From positions 1-63,728 of the forward strand of contig JARRNT010000014.1 of the NCBI GenBank assembly GCA_037384645.1: DNA of 63,728 nt, in the 5' to 3' direction. The DNA comes from RI-92 sp037384645. GTDB lineage: Bacteria > Pseudomonadota > Gammaproteobacteria > UBA6429 > Thiohalophilaceae. The translations under genes and the position numbers were made by a program. The notes under the pieces were generated by a model. It was not told the DNA's origin, ran no database searches, and saw nothing but the letters and a program-made list of their open reading frames with translations. Within the stretch, counting starts at the first letter, position 1; the number at the start of each line of letters is the position of its first letter. Below, in pieces: positions 7,293 through 16,853 of the stretch.

Positions 7293-9518
7293 ATGCGTGT
7301 GGAACGAATGCAGGAAAAGTCTGAGACCGACGCGTTATACATCATGCTCATCAGCGTGCATGGCCTGATCCGGGGCAAAAATCTCGAATTGGGGCGTGAC
7401 GCAGACACTGGCGGTCAAACATTATACGTCGTAGAACTGGCCAGGGCCCTTGCCCAACAACCTCATGTTGCCCGCGTGGATTTGCTCACCCGGCGTGTTA
7501 TTGATCCCAAGGTCAGCGAGGATTATGCCCAGCCTGTAGAAAAGCTGAGTGACAAGGCTAACCTGATTCGACTTGATTGTGGTCCGCGACGCTATTTGCG
7601 CAAGGAGGTCCTGTGGCCACACCTGCAGGGTTTTATTGACAGGGCATTGCAGCACGTGCGCAGCGTTGGCCGGGTGCCGGACGTTATTCACAGTCACTAT
7701 GCCGATGCGGGCTATGTTGGTGCGCGCCTGGCAGGGCTGCTGGGTGTGCCCCTGATTCACACCGGTCATTCCCTCGGCCGGGAAAAACAGAAACAGTTAC
7801 GTACCAAGGGCATCAAGCAATCCACGCTGGAAGACCAATATAACATCAGTACACGCATCGAGGCCGAGGAAATCGTCCTGGGGACTGCCGATATCGTGGT
7901 TGCCAGCACGCGCCAGGAAGTTGAGGAGCAATACGCCGAGTACGATAATTATCATCCCAAGCGCATGCAGGTGATCCCTCCAGGTGTCGACCTGAGCCGT
8001 TTCCATCCTCCCGAACAAAATGAAGCGAACAGTGAAATCGGCATCGCCATCAATCAGTTCCTGCATGATGATTCCAGGCCGATGATCCTGGCCTTGTCCC
8101 GTGCGGACGAGCGCAAAAATATCGCATCATTGGTTCGTGCCTACGGCGAATCCAAAAAATTACAGTCACTCGCGAATCTGGTGATTATTGCCGGCAATCG
8201 CGATGATATTCGGCATATGGACAAGGGACCACGCGAGGTCCTGCTTGACCTGTTGTACCTGATTGACCGTTATAATCTGTACGGCAAGATTGCCTATCCA
8301 AAACATCACAGCGCCGATGATGTACCGATCATGTACCGGCTTGCCGCCAGGCAACATGGCGTGTTTATCAACCCGGCGCTGACCGAACCTTTTGGTCTGA
8401 CCCTGATTGAAGCGGCTGCCAGCGGTCTGCCGCTGGTGGCGACCAATGACGGGGGACCAAAGGAAATTCTGCGTTATTGTGAAAATGGTCTGTTAATCGA
8501 TCCGGTCGATATACAGGATATACAAACAAAATTGATCTCCGCTTTGTCTGATCGGCGACGCTGGGAACGCTGGTCACGCAACGGGGTAGACGGTGCCAAC
8601 CGGCATTATTCCTGGACAGGCCATGCACAGATCTACCTTGAACTCATCGAAAACCTGCTGGAATCGACACGTACCTTCAGGCCGCGTATCCCCTCGAATA
8701 AATCGCGCATTCCCATGGTGGATCGGTTTGCCATTACCTCACTGGATAACTCCCTGCTTGGTGATGATCAGGCCTTGCGTCAATTGATCGGACATTTACG
8801 CAAACATGGCCGTCACATCGGTTACGGTATTGCAACCGGACGTAATCTGGATAACACCCTGCGCCTGTTGAAGCGCAAAAATATACCATTGCCGGATATC
8901 CTGATTACCTCGGTGGGCACGGCTATTCACTACTGCCACAACGGCAAGCGGGTTGTCGAGGATACCCATTGGGAACACCATATTGATTATCGCTGGGAAC
9001 CGAAAAAGTTGCTGAAGATTATGCGCCGCGTGCCGGGCAGCAAGCTGCGACCTGATAAAGAGCAAACGCACTTTAAGATCAGTTACAGCATTGACCCCGA
9101 GGGGACACCGAGCGTGCGCGAGATAAAACGGCTGTTACGACAGAATGATTTGCACGCAAAGATTGTCGTAACGGATAACAAACTACTGGACCTGTTACCT
9201 ATACGTGCATCCAAGGGGCTGGCAATACGTTATCTGTCCATCAAATGGGGCATGCCGCTGAATCATATACTGGTCGTCGGCGATTCCGGTAATGACGAGG
9301 AGATGCTGATAGGTGAAACCCTGGGGGTCGTGGTGGCCAGCCACAGTCCGGAGCTGGACAAACTGAACGGCAAAACCCGGATTTATTTCGCCAGAGGAGA
9401 GTATGCCTACGGCATCCTCGAAGGTATCGAGTATTATCAGTTTTTAACGCAGATCAAGATTCCGGAACAACCTGCTGCCTCGAGCGGTAAGTATCAGGTT
9501 AATCTTGCGCAGCTGTAA
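7293..9518 (+). CDS. Sucrose-phosphate synthase (GT4 domain plus C-terminal HAD domain)
   Basis: The enzyme makes sucrose-6-phosphate from UDP- or ADP-glucose and fructose-6-phosphate. The N-terminal GT4 part starts with SVHGLIRGKNLELGRDADTGGQT and continues with IHSHYADAGYVG, HTGHSLGREK and NPALTEPFGLTLIEAAASG (donor-site Glu). From about residue 470 a HAD phosphatase-like domain follows. Its first motif reads ITSLDNSLLGD, so the usual nucleophile Asp is Ser; this domain is probably not catalytic, which fits a separate phosphatase gene downstream. The start at 7293 has no clear ribosome site; ATG 7308 is an alternative. The 3' end overlaps the convergent phosphatase gene by 20 bases. Confidence 0.93.
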   Translation: MRVERMQEKSETDALYIMLISVHGLIRGKNLELGRDADTGGQTLYVVELARALAQQPHVARVDLLTRRVIDPKVSEDYAQPVEKLSDKANLIRLDCGPRRYLRKEVLWPHLQGFIDRALQHVRSVGRVPDVIHSHYADAGYVGARLAGLLGVPLIHTGHSLGREKQKQLRTKGIKQSTLEDQYNISTRIEAEEIVLGTADIVVASTRQEVEEQYAEYDNYHPKRMQVIPPGVDLSRFHPPEQNEANSEIGIAINQFLHDDSRPMILALSRADERKNIASLVRAYGESKKLQSLANLVIIAGNRDDIRHMDKGPREVLLDLLYLIDRYNLYGKIAYPKHHSADDVPIMYRLAARQHGVFINPALTEPFGLTLIEAAASGLPLVATNDGGPKEILRYCENGLLIDPVDIQDIQTKLISALSDRRRWERWSRNGVDGANRHYSWTGHAQIYLELIENLLESTRTFRPRIPSNKSRIPMVDRFAITSLDNSLLGDDQALRQLIGHLRKHGRHIGYGIATGRNLDNTLRLLKRKNIPLPDILITSVGTAIHYCHNGKRVVEDTHWEHHIDYRWEPKKLLKIMRRVPGSKLRPDKEQTHFKISYSIDPEGTPSVREIKRLLRQNDLHAKIVVTDNKLLDLLPIRASKGLAIRYLSIKWGMPLNHILVVGDSGNDEEMLIGETLGVVVASHSPELDKLNGKTRIYFARGEYAYGILEGIEYYQFLTQIKIPEQPAASSGKYQVNLAQL

Positions 9519-10356
9519 GTGAGGCGATCATATTGCGTATATGCGGGTGGTAATGCCCGAGTCCCTCCAATATGCCTGCGCAGTAATTCCCATTGAGACC
9601 ATAAAATCCGCCCCGGGCCAGGTACAGTTGTTGTGCCAGTCCCGTCTGATCAGAAAGTTGGCGTGCGGTCTTTTTGACGCCAGCCTGGGCATTATTCACC
9701 AGGATTGACGGAATATCGCTGGTTAACACCGGTAAATCGTTGCCACTGTCACCGGCAAATACCGCATCCTCCTTGCTGAGACCAAGACGTTGGCGCAGAA
9801 AATCGATGGCGTGATATTTAGATGCGCGTTGCGGCAGAATGTCGACCAGGCCGGTTTCGTCGATTTCGTCGATACTGTAAATGATATTGGCCTTGATTTG
9901 ATGTTGATCCAGCAAGTGACGAATGCGTGTTATCAGGGATTTTTCCTGCACATCGAGTGTCACGTAATAACTGAGTTTATGAATATTCTGTCGGTTAGGC
10001 TCCTGGAGTTCCAGCTCTCTTAGTTCCTGGAGATAGCCTTGCAGGGTTTGGGCGTCATGCTGTTGCCAGTCTTTGCCAATATCCGTGGCCCATTGAGTAT
10101 CAGCCTGCCAGTGATTATCGACGACGTCATACAGGGTCGTACCGACATCGCCAATGGCGTAATCGGGCACGGGAATGTCATATTCCGTAATGGCTTCCTG
10201 CAATAACTGGAGGTTGCGACCGCTGACATAGGCCAGTGTCAGGTCGGCTTCACGGACAATACGGGCGAATAGCTCGCGAGCACCGGGTGATTCGTGGGCA
10301 TAGCCGTTAGGCAATACCGTCCTGTCCAGATCGCAACATAGCAGGATTTCACTCAT
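9499..10356 (-). CDS. Sucrose-6-phosphate phosphatase (HAD superfamily)
   Basis: This enzyme dephosphorylates sucrose-6-phosphate, the irreversible last step of sucrose synthesis. The HAD motifs are intact: CDLDRTVLPNG (nucleophile Asp and general acid Asp), AYVSGRN for motif II, a Lys in SKYHAIDFLRQRLGL, and FAGDSGNDLPVL for the metal-binding motif. The 285-residue length fits stand-alone phosphatases of methanotrophs and cyanobacteria. It overlaps the end of the synthase gene tail to tail, and transcription from either side would run antisense into the other. Confidence 0.88.
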   Translation of the reverse strand: MSEILLCCDLDRTVLPNGYAHESPGARELFARIVREADLTLAYVSGRNLQLLQEAITEYDIPVPDYAIGDVGTTLYDVVDNHWQADTQWATDIGKDWQQHDAQTLQGYLQELRELELQEPNRQNIHKLSYYVTLDVQEKSLITRIRHLLDQHQIKANIIYSIDEIDETGLVDILPQRASKYHAIDFLRQRLGLSKEDAVFAGDSGNDLPVLTSDIPSILVNNAQAGVKKTARQLSDQTGLAQQLYLARGGFYGLNGNYCAGILEGLGHYHPHIRNMIASLTAAQD

Positions 10357-10534
10357 GCTGATGTATCAAGTTTCGATATGCCTGGTTGTATAACAGTTTG
10401 TGACTGTGACAAGCCCATAGGTCTGCTACACTCTACGGTGATTATTGTCGAGCTGGGCAAGGTATTCATCAAAATACGTTAACATTGTTGTCATGATGGA
10501 GCAACTACAGGCCATGGGAACAGGCGAGTTAGAA

Positions 10535-11284
10535 ATGAATACAGGGCGGATTGTCCTTTCCGGTGATCTGGATGCACTGAGCCAGGCGGCTGCATCACGT
10601 ATTGTGCAAATTGCGGAAACGGCCATACAGGACCAAGGTGTCTTCAATATTGCCTTGTCCGGAGGCTCAACTCCGGTGCATCTGCACCAGGTGCTGGCTT
10701 CACCGACATTTCGCCCACGGATTGCCTGGGGACATGTCCACGTTTATTTCGGAGATGAACGTAATGTGCCACATGATCACCCGGAATCGAATTACCGTAT
10801 GGCACGCGAGACCCTGCTTTCACAGCTCGCAATTCCCGCGAGTCAGGTGCATCCAATCCCTACCGGTTGTGATGATATGCAGTCCTGTGCGAATGCCTAC
10901 GCAAGACAACTCGAACAGCTGCCACAACGTGAGGGCATGCCCTGTTTTGATCTGATCCTGCTGGGTATGGGCAAAGATGGGCATACCGCCTCCCTGTTTC
11001 CAGGCACGGAAATTCTGCGGGAGCGAAGTCGGTCGGTTGCTGCGGTGTTTGTGCCCAAACTTGATACCTGGCGCGTGAGCCTGACTTACCCGGTACTGGC
11101 ACAGGCGCGGGCAGTCATGGTGCTGGTCAGCGGCGAGTCTAAAGCCGATGTCCTGTATGACGTTTTCAATCACCCTGAACGACATTATCCGATTCAGGGT
11201 GTGCATAATGCACAGATGGAATGGTATGTGGATCGAGCAGCTGCAGAGAGGTTAACAGAGAGCGATGTGGGTATTAGCGGGTGA
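10535..11284 (+). CDS. pgl: 6-phosphogluconolactonase
   Basis: It hydrolyses 6-phosphogluconolactone in the oxidative pentose phosphate pathway. Family signatures are FNIALSGGSTPVHLH, VYFGDERNVPHDHPESNYRM and LGMGKDGHTASLFPGT. It is of the DevB type. The frame stays open upstream to a TTG at 10445 with ATGs at 10493 and 10514. I chose 10535 because it puts AGGCGAG six bases before the ATG and gives a normal N-terminus. It overlaps glk by 20 bases, so the two are cotranscribed. Confidence 0.92.
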   Translation: MNTGRIVLSGDLDALSQAAASRIVQIAETAIQDQGVFNIALSGGSTPVHLHQVLASPTFRPRIAWGHVHVYFGDERNVPHDHPESNYRMARETLLSQLAIPASQVHPIPTGCDDMQSCANAYARQLEQLPQREGMPCFDLILLGMGKDGHTASLFPGTEILRERSRSVAAVFVPKLDTWRVSLTYPVLAQARAVMVLVSGESKADVLYDVFNHPERHYPIQGVHNAQMEWYVDRAAAERLTESDVGISG

Positions 11285-12245
11285 TATAGGCGGGACGTCG
11301 ACGCGACTGTTGCTAGCGGAAAGACAAACCCAGGGCTGGCAATTGCGCACACCAGTGGATTATAGCAGTGCCGAATATTCCCACTTGCGTGATATCGTAC
11401 GCGCGCATTGCATGCGCTACGACCTCAAGTATGTTGATGCAGCCTGCTTTGCCGTCGCCGGCCCGGTACAGAAACGGACTGCACGGATTACCAATTTACC
11501 CTGGCAACTGGATATCGATGATCTGCAACAACAATTGAATATTGGCACGGTCGCGCTGATTAATGATTTTACCGCCGTGGCGCATGGCCTGTCAGAATTG
11601 GACGAGCAAGATACCGTGACCTTGCAACAGGCAACACCGCAGCGTGGAGGTGCAATTGCAATCCTGGGTGCGGGAACCGGCCTGGGTGAAGCCATTGTCA
11701 AACCATATGATGATCAACTGGTTGTTATCGATGGTGAAGGCGGACATGCCGATTTTGCCCCGCGAAATGAAGAGGAAATCGGCTTATTACAGTACTGGTT
11801 GAAACAGCTTGGCCGCGTTTCCTATGAGACGTTTTTGTCCGGCAGGGGGCTGGTGCGCATCTTCGAGTATTACAGTCTGTCAGAACAGGTAGAGCCAGAA
11901 CTGGAACAGGCCATGGCCAGCCAGGATCCAGCAGCAGCAATTTCACAATACGCGCTGCGCTACAAGAACTCCCTGGCCAACCGGGCCCTGCATACTTTTG
12001 TCCGTATTTATGCCGCCCAGGCTGGCAACATGGCCCTGTTGGCCAAGGCCACGGGCGGGGTTTATCTGGCGGGCGGGATTGCTTCCAAGATCATTGGCGC
12101 ACTGCAGGGTGATGAATTCCTGCAGGTTTTTAATGACAAGCCGCCCATGCAGCATTTGCTAGCCGCCATTCCGGTACATGTCATTATGAACACCCATGTC
12201 GGTCTGCTCGGCTCATTGAATATCGCAAAGAACCTGGTCAGCTGA
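11265..12245 (+). CDS. glk: Glucokinase
   Basis: This ATP-dependent kinase forms glucose-6-phosphate in the cytoplasm. It belongs to the bacterial Glk family: the phosphate loop is LAGDIGGTSTRLLLAE, LINDFTAVAHGL carries the catalytic Asp, GAGTGLGEA is the second phosphate motif, and VIDGEGGHADFAPRNEEE holds the glucose-contacting residues. The 326-residue length is normal. It is translationally coupled to pgl and convergent with zwf 27 bases away. In this neighbourhood it would phosphorylate glucose released by the invertase and by trehalose or glycogen breakdown. Confidence 0.95.
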   Translation: MWVLAGDIGGTSTRLLLAERQTQGWQLRTPVDYSSAEYSHLRDIVRAHCMRYDLKYVDAACFAVAGPVQKRTARITNLPWQLDIDDLQQQLNIGTVALINDFTAVAHGLSELDEQDTVTLQQATPQRGGAIAILGAGTGLGEAIVKPYDDQLVVIDGEGGHADFAPRNEEEIGLLQYWLKQLGRVSYETFLSGRGLVRIFEYYSLSEQVEPELEQAMASQDPAAAISQYALRYKNSLANRALHTFVRIYAAQAGNMALLAKATGGVYLAGGIASKIIGALQGDEFLQVFNDKPPMQHLLAAIPVHVIMNTHVGLLGSLNIAKNLVS

Positions 12246-12272
12246 GACAGGCGTTGGCAGTAACTGCTATCC

Positions 12273-13757
12273 TCAGTTTACCTGGTCGTCGTCGATGGAA
12301 TTACGCCAGTACTGACTTTCCAGATCAAACAACTTGCTGTCATCGGGGCCCCAACTGCCGGCAGGGTAGGTGTGGATGTAACTGCGTTCGGTATCCCAGA
12401 CTCGAATAATGGGGTCCATTACTTCCCAGGCCAGGCGGATTTCATCGTAACGTAGAAACAGGGAATGGTCGTTTTCGATCACGTCCAGCAACAGGGCTTC
12501 GTAGGCATCGAGCTGATAAGTACTCAAGCCGCAGTAGCTGGCATCCAGCTGGGTGGTATGAGTCAGTAACTCAAGACCGGGTTGTTTGACCTGAAGCTCA
12601 ATACGCAAACACTCCTGCGGCTGGATACCGAGCACGATCCAGTTGGGTTTGAGTTCCTCAATCTGTGTTTTGCGGAAAAGCTGTTGGGGCGGGTGCTTTA
12701 AGCGAATACTGATAACGGAACTGCTTTGTGCCATGCGTTTGCCGGTGCGCAGATAAAACGGCACGTTACGCCAGCGCCAGTTATCGATATATAACTTCAA
12801 TGAGGCATAGGTTTCAGTCACGCTGTTACTGGCGACATTTTTTTCATCGAGATAACCGGGTACGGCCTTGCCGTCGAGTGTGCCAGGTCCGTACTGGGCT
12901 CTAAACGCATGGGCATTGACAGCACGTCGGGAAATGGGGCGAATCGATTTAAGTACTTTCACCTTCTCGTCGCGCAGGGATTCGGCATCCAGGTTAGCGG
13001 GTGGCTCCATTGCCACCAGGGTCAGCATTTGCAACAGGTGGCTTTGCAGCATGTCGCGCAAGGCACCGGTGTTGTCGTAAAAGGCACCACGATTGGCAAT
13101 CCCCTGTGCTTCGGAGTGGGTGATCTGGATGTGATCGATGTAATTACGATTCCATAGCGGTTCCAGCATGAGATTGGCAAAGCGGAAGACCAGAACGTTC
13201 TGCACCATGGATTTACCAAGATAATGATCGATGCGGAAGATCTGTTCTTCCCGAAACTGGCGGTGCAGGCTCTGTTCCAGCGCCATGGCACTTTGGGTGT
13301 CATAACCGAACGGCTTTTCGATCACTAGTCGTCGCCAGCCTGTGTCTTCCCGGTTCAGATCCGCGCCGGCGAGTGCCTCGGCGACCGGGGCGTACAGGTT
13401 GGGCGGGATTGCCATATAAAACACGATGTTCTTGGGGATGTCGCTTTTTTCGTTGATGTAATCGCGAAGATGTTGCAGCGAATCCTTGTCCGTCATGTCA
13501 CCATGCAGCATGTGCATTCGCGACAGCAACCTGTCCAGGACCTCCTCTTTCAGACCACCACGTGCCACCTTGCCCAGTAAGGCTTGAATGTCTTCGCGCC
13601 AGCGATCTTCGTCCCAGGGGTGTCGACTATAACCGATGATCGCCATATTCTCTGGCATACGCCCGGCTTCTTCCAGATGATATATGGCGGGCAGGAGCTT
13701 GTTTTGCGCCAGGTTACCGGTGGCGCCAAATACGACAAAGGTGCAGGGATCAAGCAT
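12273..13757 (-). CDS. zwf: Glucose-6-phosphate 1-dehydrogenase
   Basis: It oxidises glucose-6-phosphate to 6-phosphogluconolactone with NADP+. The coenzyme site is FVVFGATGNLAQNKLLPA, the substrate Lys is in IEKPFGYD, and the catalytic His block is RIDHYLGKSMVQN. The 494-residue length is typical. It begins one base after the stop of gnd, on the same strand, so gnd-zwf is one transcription unit. The unit faces pgl-glk, which puts all three oxidative pentose phosphate enzymes and the kinase within about 4 kb. Confidence 0.97.
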   Translation of the reverse strand: MLDPCTFVVFGATGNLAQNKLLPAIYHLEEAGRMPENMAIIGYSRHPWDEDRWREDIQALLGKVARGGLKEEVLDRLLSRMHMLHGDMTDKDSLQHLRDYINEKSDIPKNIVFYMAIPPNLYAPVAEALAGADLNREDTGWRRLVIEKPFGYDTQSAMALEQSLHRQFREEQIFRIDHYLGKSMVQNVLVFRFANLMLEPLWNRNYIDHIQITHSEAQGIANRGAFYDNTGALRDMLQSHLLQMLTLVAMEPPANLDAESLRDEKVKVLKSIRPISRRAVNAHAFRAQYGPGTLDGKAVPGYLDEKNVASNSVTETYASLKLYIDNWRWRNVPFYLRTGKRMAQSSSVISIRLKHPPQQLFRKTQIEELKPNWIVLGIQPQECLRIELQVKQPGLELLTHTTQLDASYCGLSTYQLDAYEALLLDVIENDHSLFLRYDEIRLAWEVMDPIIRVWDTERSYIHTYPAGSWGPDDSKLFDLESQYWRNSIDDDQVN

Positions 13758-13758
13758 A

Positions 13759-14667
13759 TCAGGAGTCTTTCACTTGGTGGCCACCAAAGGCGTTACGCAT
13801 CATGGCGAGCAGTTTATTGGTATAGCTGTCCTTGTCCTGGCTGGCAAATCGCATGTGCAATGCCAGGGCCAAAACTGGCGTCGCGATACCCTGTTGAATG
13901 CCATCGATAACCGTCCAGCGGCCTTCACCAGAATCGGAGACGTAGGGCGCAATATGTGTCAGTGTTTGATCCCTGGCCAGGAACTCGGCAGTCAGGTCGA
14001 GTAACCAGCTGCGCACGACCGAGCTGTAACGCCAGACCTCAGCGACTTGTGCGAGATCGAGATCAAACTCGGGCTTGTGTTTCAGCAGACTCAGGCCTTC
14101 CGCCAGCGACTGCATCATGCCGTACTCGATCCCGTTATGGACCATCTTGGTATAGTGTCCGGCGCCAACCGGTCCGACATGGGCCCAACCGTGCTCGTCC
14201 GAAGGGGCCAGGGCCTTGAGTACCGGTATCAATGCATCGACATGGGCTTTTTCGCCACCCACCATCATGCAATAGCCGTTATCCAGTCCCCAGACACCAC
14301 CGGAGGTGCCGGCGTCGATGTAACCGATACCATGTTCCGCCAGCATGGCGCCGCGGCGCATACTGTCTTGGTAGTTGGCGTTGCCGCCATCAATAATAAT
14401 ATCGCCGCGACTGAGTTTGGGTTGCAGTGTTGTGATGGTCTGCTCGGTGATGTCACCAGCCGGTAACATTAACCAGACGTAGCGTGGTGCGGTGAGTTGG
14501 CCCAGGGCCTCATCAAGTGATTTCGTGGCTATGATGCCTTCTTCCTTCGCCAGTGTTTCAGTTATCTGGGGCGAGCGGTTATAACCGACTACCTCGATAT
14601 CGTGACGACGCAAACGCCTTGCCATGTTTGCGCCCATCTTGCCCAGTCCTATCATCGCCAAACGCAT
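13759..14667 (-). CDS. gnd: 6-phosphogluconate dehydrogenase, decarboxylating (short form)
   Basis: It converts 6-phosphogluconate to ribulose-5-phosphate and CO2. The Rossmann motif is MIGLGKMGANMARRL. The substrate site has IIDGGNANYQDSMRRG and IDAGTSGGVWGLDNGYCMM, and the catalytic Lys and Asn are in YTKMVHNGIEYGMMQ. With 302 residues it is the short form, often NAD+-linked, rather than the 470-residue NADP+ enzyme. The cofactor preference is an inference from length. It is the first gene of gnd-zwf. Confidence 0.94.
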   Translation of the reverse strand: MRLAMIGLGKMGANMARRLRRHDIEVVGYNRSPQITETLAKEEGIIATKSLDEALGQLTAPRYVWLMLPAGDITEQTITTLQPKLSRGDIIIDGGNANYQDSMRRGAMLAEHGIGYIDAGTSGGVWGLDNGYCMMVGGEKAHVDALIPVLKALAPSDEHGWAHVGPVGAGHYTKMVHNGIEYGMMQSLAEGLSLLKHKPEFDLDLAQVAEVWRYSSVVRSWLLDLTAEFLARDQTLTHIAPYVSDSGEGRWTVIDGIQQGIATPVLALALHMRFASQDKDSYTNKLLAMMRNAFGGHQVKDS

Positions 14668-14858
14668 TCATTTCTCCTTCTTTTGTGCGGACATGAGATG
14701 TGTGACAACGGATATCTAATATAGTGGCTCAAGATCAGGAAATTTTGAAGCAATGTCGGAGATTGCACTACAAATTAATCAATTTCAGTGCAATTTTGAT
14801 CTCAGGGACTGATCAGGTGCGTTGTTATTGCACAGTCAATGAACAGATGCACCATGAT

Positions 14859-15413
14859 TTATACGTGCTTGGCATCGGACTGGAGCATTTTCGTGGCGCT
14901 GTCTGTTAATGCGCGCAAGCTGTTCTGCATTTGTAATCGATAGGGTTCGAGGTCTTCCGCCAACAGGCCCTTGGGCACTGTCAGCGGTGTACCGATGGTA
15001 ATTACGATGCGCGCGAAAGGCTTGGGGATGATAAAACGATCCCAGCTTTTCAGATACCAGGCGCGGCTGGCGGCGTAAGAAAGGGGGAGCAGGGGTGCCT
15101 GGGTGAATTGTGATAATAAGATGTCCCCAATTTTAAAGACGTGCAGGGGGCCGGTTGGTCCATCCGAGGTACTGACCGGCGAGATTCTCTGTTTGACAAC
15201 AATGTTATACATGTCACGCAAGGCCTGAGCACCGGTGCGGGTAGTGGACCCACGAATCACCTCGCCGCCCCATTCACGTGCCAGTTGCGCCGGAATTTCG
15301 CCATCCACGGAAGGGCTGATCAGAAAGCCGATCCTGATGCCGCGCCGGATCAGTTGCATAACCGGCTTGAGGATGGCGTACGCCAGGCGCCTGCCGGGGG
15401 TCATTTCACGCAT
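14859..15413 (-). CDS. Lysophospholipid acyltransferase family (DUF374-like), probably inactivated by an internal deletion
   Basis: The C-terminal part matches the acyltransferase family related to LpxL/PlsC, with GFLISPSVDGEIPAQL, VIRGSTTRTGAQALRDMY, SDGPTGPLHVFKIGD and SWDRFIIPKPFARIVI. In the relatives I know, some 50 residues holding the WHxRQ-type catalytic histidine separate the N-terminal LLYALLKP segment from LGFLVSPS. Here YAILKPVMQLI is joined almost directly to RRGIRIGFLISPS, so the catalytic His region is missing although the frame is kept. The canonical TPDGPRGP is also changed to TSDGPTGP. The protein has 184 residues against about 220-240 in the family. It is divergent from the P450 gene. 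It may be a pseudogene in decay or an inactive paralogue. Confidence 0.65.
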   Translation of the reverse strand: MREMTPGRRLAYAILKPVMQLIRRGIRIGFLISPSVDGEIPAQLAREWGGEVIRGSTTRTGAQALRDMYNIVVKQRISPVSTSDGPTGPLHVFKIGDILLSQFTQAPLLPLSYAASRAWYLKSWDRFIIPKPFARIVITIGTPLTVPKGLLAEDLEPYRLQMQNSLRALTDSATKMLQSDAKHV

Positions 15414-15524
15414 GGGGTGTCCGTGACAATTAATACATATATATAAGAATACTTTATCATGCCAAGCGGGCTATAGTACACTTACAAGATTACACCTGGC
15501 CTGGATAAACTCTGCTCAGATACA

Positions 15525-16853
15525 ATGACGGTTGCCCCTTTGAATCACAGCAAGCCATTACGTGGCCCTGACGTTCCCTACGATCTGCATACCTCCACCG
15601 AGAGTTTTGAACAACTAGCGCAATGGGTCGGCGAGTACGGCGATGTATTTCCGATTACCCAGAAAACGCGTAAGGCGCCTGCTCTATTCGTTAATGATCC
15701 GGACGTGATCAAGCATATCCTGATCAAGAATAACAGGAACTATCTCAAGGGCGTTGGCTTCGAGCGGGTCAAGATGCTACTGGGTAACGGTATCATCGTC
15801 AGTGATGGTCCGTTCTGGCGTCGGCAGCGGCGTATGATCCAGCCGGCCTTCGGGCGCGAGGTGATTGCCGAGCTGACCAGTCAGATTAAAAAATTGAATC
15901 TGGAGCTGCTTGACCGCTGGCAGCGGCTAGCAGCGCAAAGCGCGACGATTAACATTACTGAAGAAACCAATGAGCTGGCACTGCAGATTATCCTGCGTTC
16001 GCTTTTCAGTGACGATCTCGACAGGATTTTCGAAGAACAGCAGGGCAACCCCTTTTCCATCCTTACCGACGATTCGGCACGCGATCTCAAGCTGGCGGTC
16101 AAGTTTCGCGGTTTGACCAGGATCGTGGGCGAGCTGATTGCCCGACGTCGTCAGCAACGCCGTGAATATATGGATTTCGTTTCATCGTTCATGGCTGCCC
16201 GCGACAAAGACACCGGCGAACCCATGACTGACAAGGAATTGATTGACGAGGTCATGACGCTGATCGTTGCCGGTTCTGAGACCAGTGCCACTACCTTTAA
16301 CTGGACCTGGTACAGCCTGTCTCAATATCCAGAAGTCCTGGCCACGGCCCAGCAGGAAGTCGACCATGCCGGTTACGAGAAGGTCCCGGGTTTTGGCGAC
16401 ATGGAAGCGTTGCCATATATTCACCAGCTGGTAGGTGAGGTATTGCGTGTCTATCCACCGGTATGGCTGTTTACCCGCAAGGCGATTGCCCGGGATGAAG
16501 TCAAGGGAATCAACATTGCGCCGGAGACGGATATCTTTATTTCGCCTTATTTTATGCATCGCCATCCCGACTACTGGCCACAGCCGGAACACTTCGATCC
16601 CAGGCGGTTCACTGAATCGGCGATCAAGTCGCAACACAAGACGGCTTATCTTCCGTTCTCGGCCGGTCCTCGTCGTTGCATCGGGGATTTTTTTGCCATG
16701 GTCGAGAGCCAGTTGCACTTTGGCCTGATGTTACGTCATATCACGATGGAGTATGTTGCCGACCATCCCATTGAACTGGCGCCGGAAGTCAATCTGCGTA
16801 CGCGTTATCCGATTAGCATGCGCCTGCATCAACGAAACAAGAACTCACCATGA
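15525..16853 (+). CDS. Cytochrome P450
   Basis: This is a soluble bacterial heme monooxygenase of 442 residues with no membrane anchor. The I-helix oxygen-binding motif is VAGSETSATTFNW, the ExxR motif is EVLRVYPP, and the heme ligand Cys is in PFSAGPRRCIGDFFAM. The helix-C motif FWRRQRRMIQPAF is present. It overlaps the acyl-AMP ligase gene by four bases (ATGA), so both are cotranslated. I infer that it oxidises a fatty acyl chain carried by the ACP domain of that partner. No ferredoxin or reductase gene is nearby. Confidence 0.95.
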   Translation: MTVAPLNHSKPLRGPDVPYDLHTSTESFEQLAQWVGEYGDVFPITQKTRKAPALFVNDPDVIKHILIKNNRNYLKGVGFERVKMLLGNGIIVSDGPFWRRQRRMIQPAFGREVIAELTSQIKKLNLELLDRWQRLAAQSATINITEETNELALQIILRSLFSDDLDRIFEEQQGNPFSILTDDSARDLKLAVKFRGLTRIVGELIARRRQQRREYMDFVSSFMAARDKDTGEPMTDKELIDEVMTLIVAGSETSATTFNWTWYSLSQYPEVLATAQQEVDHAGYEKVPGFGDMEALPYIHQLVGEVLRVYPPVWLFTRKAIARDEVKGINIAPETDIFISPYFMHRHPDYWPQPEHFDPRRFTESAIKSQHKTAYLPFSAGPRRCIGDFFAMVESQLHFGLMLRHITMEYVADHPIELAPEVNLRTRYPISMRLHQRNKNSP

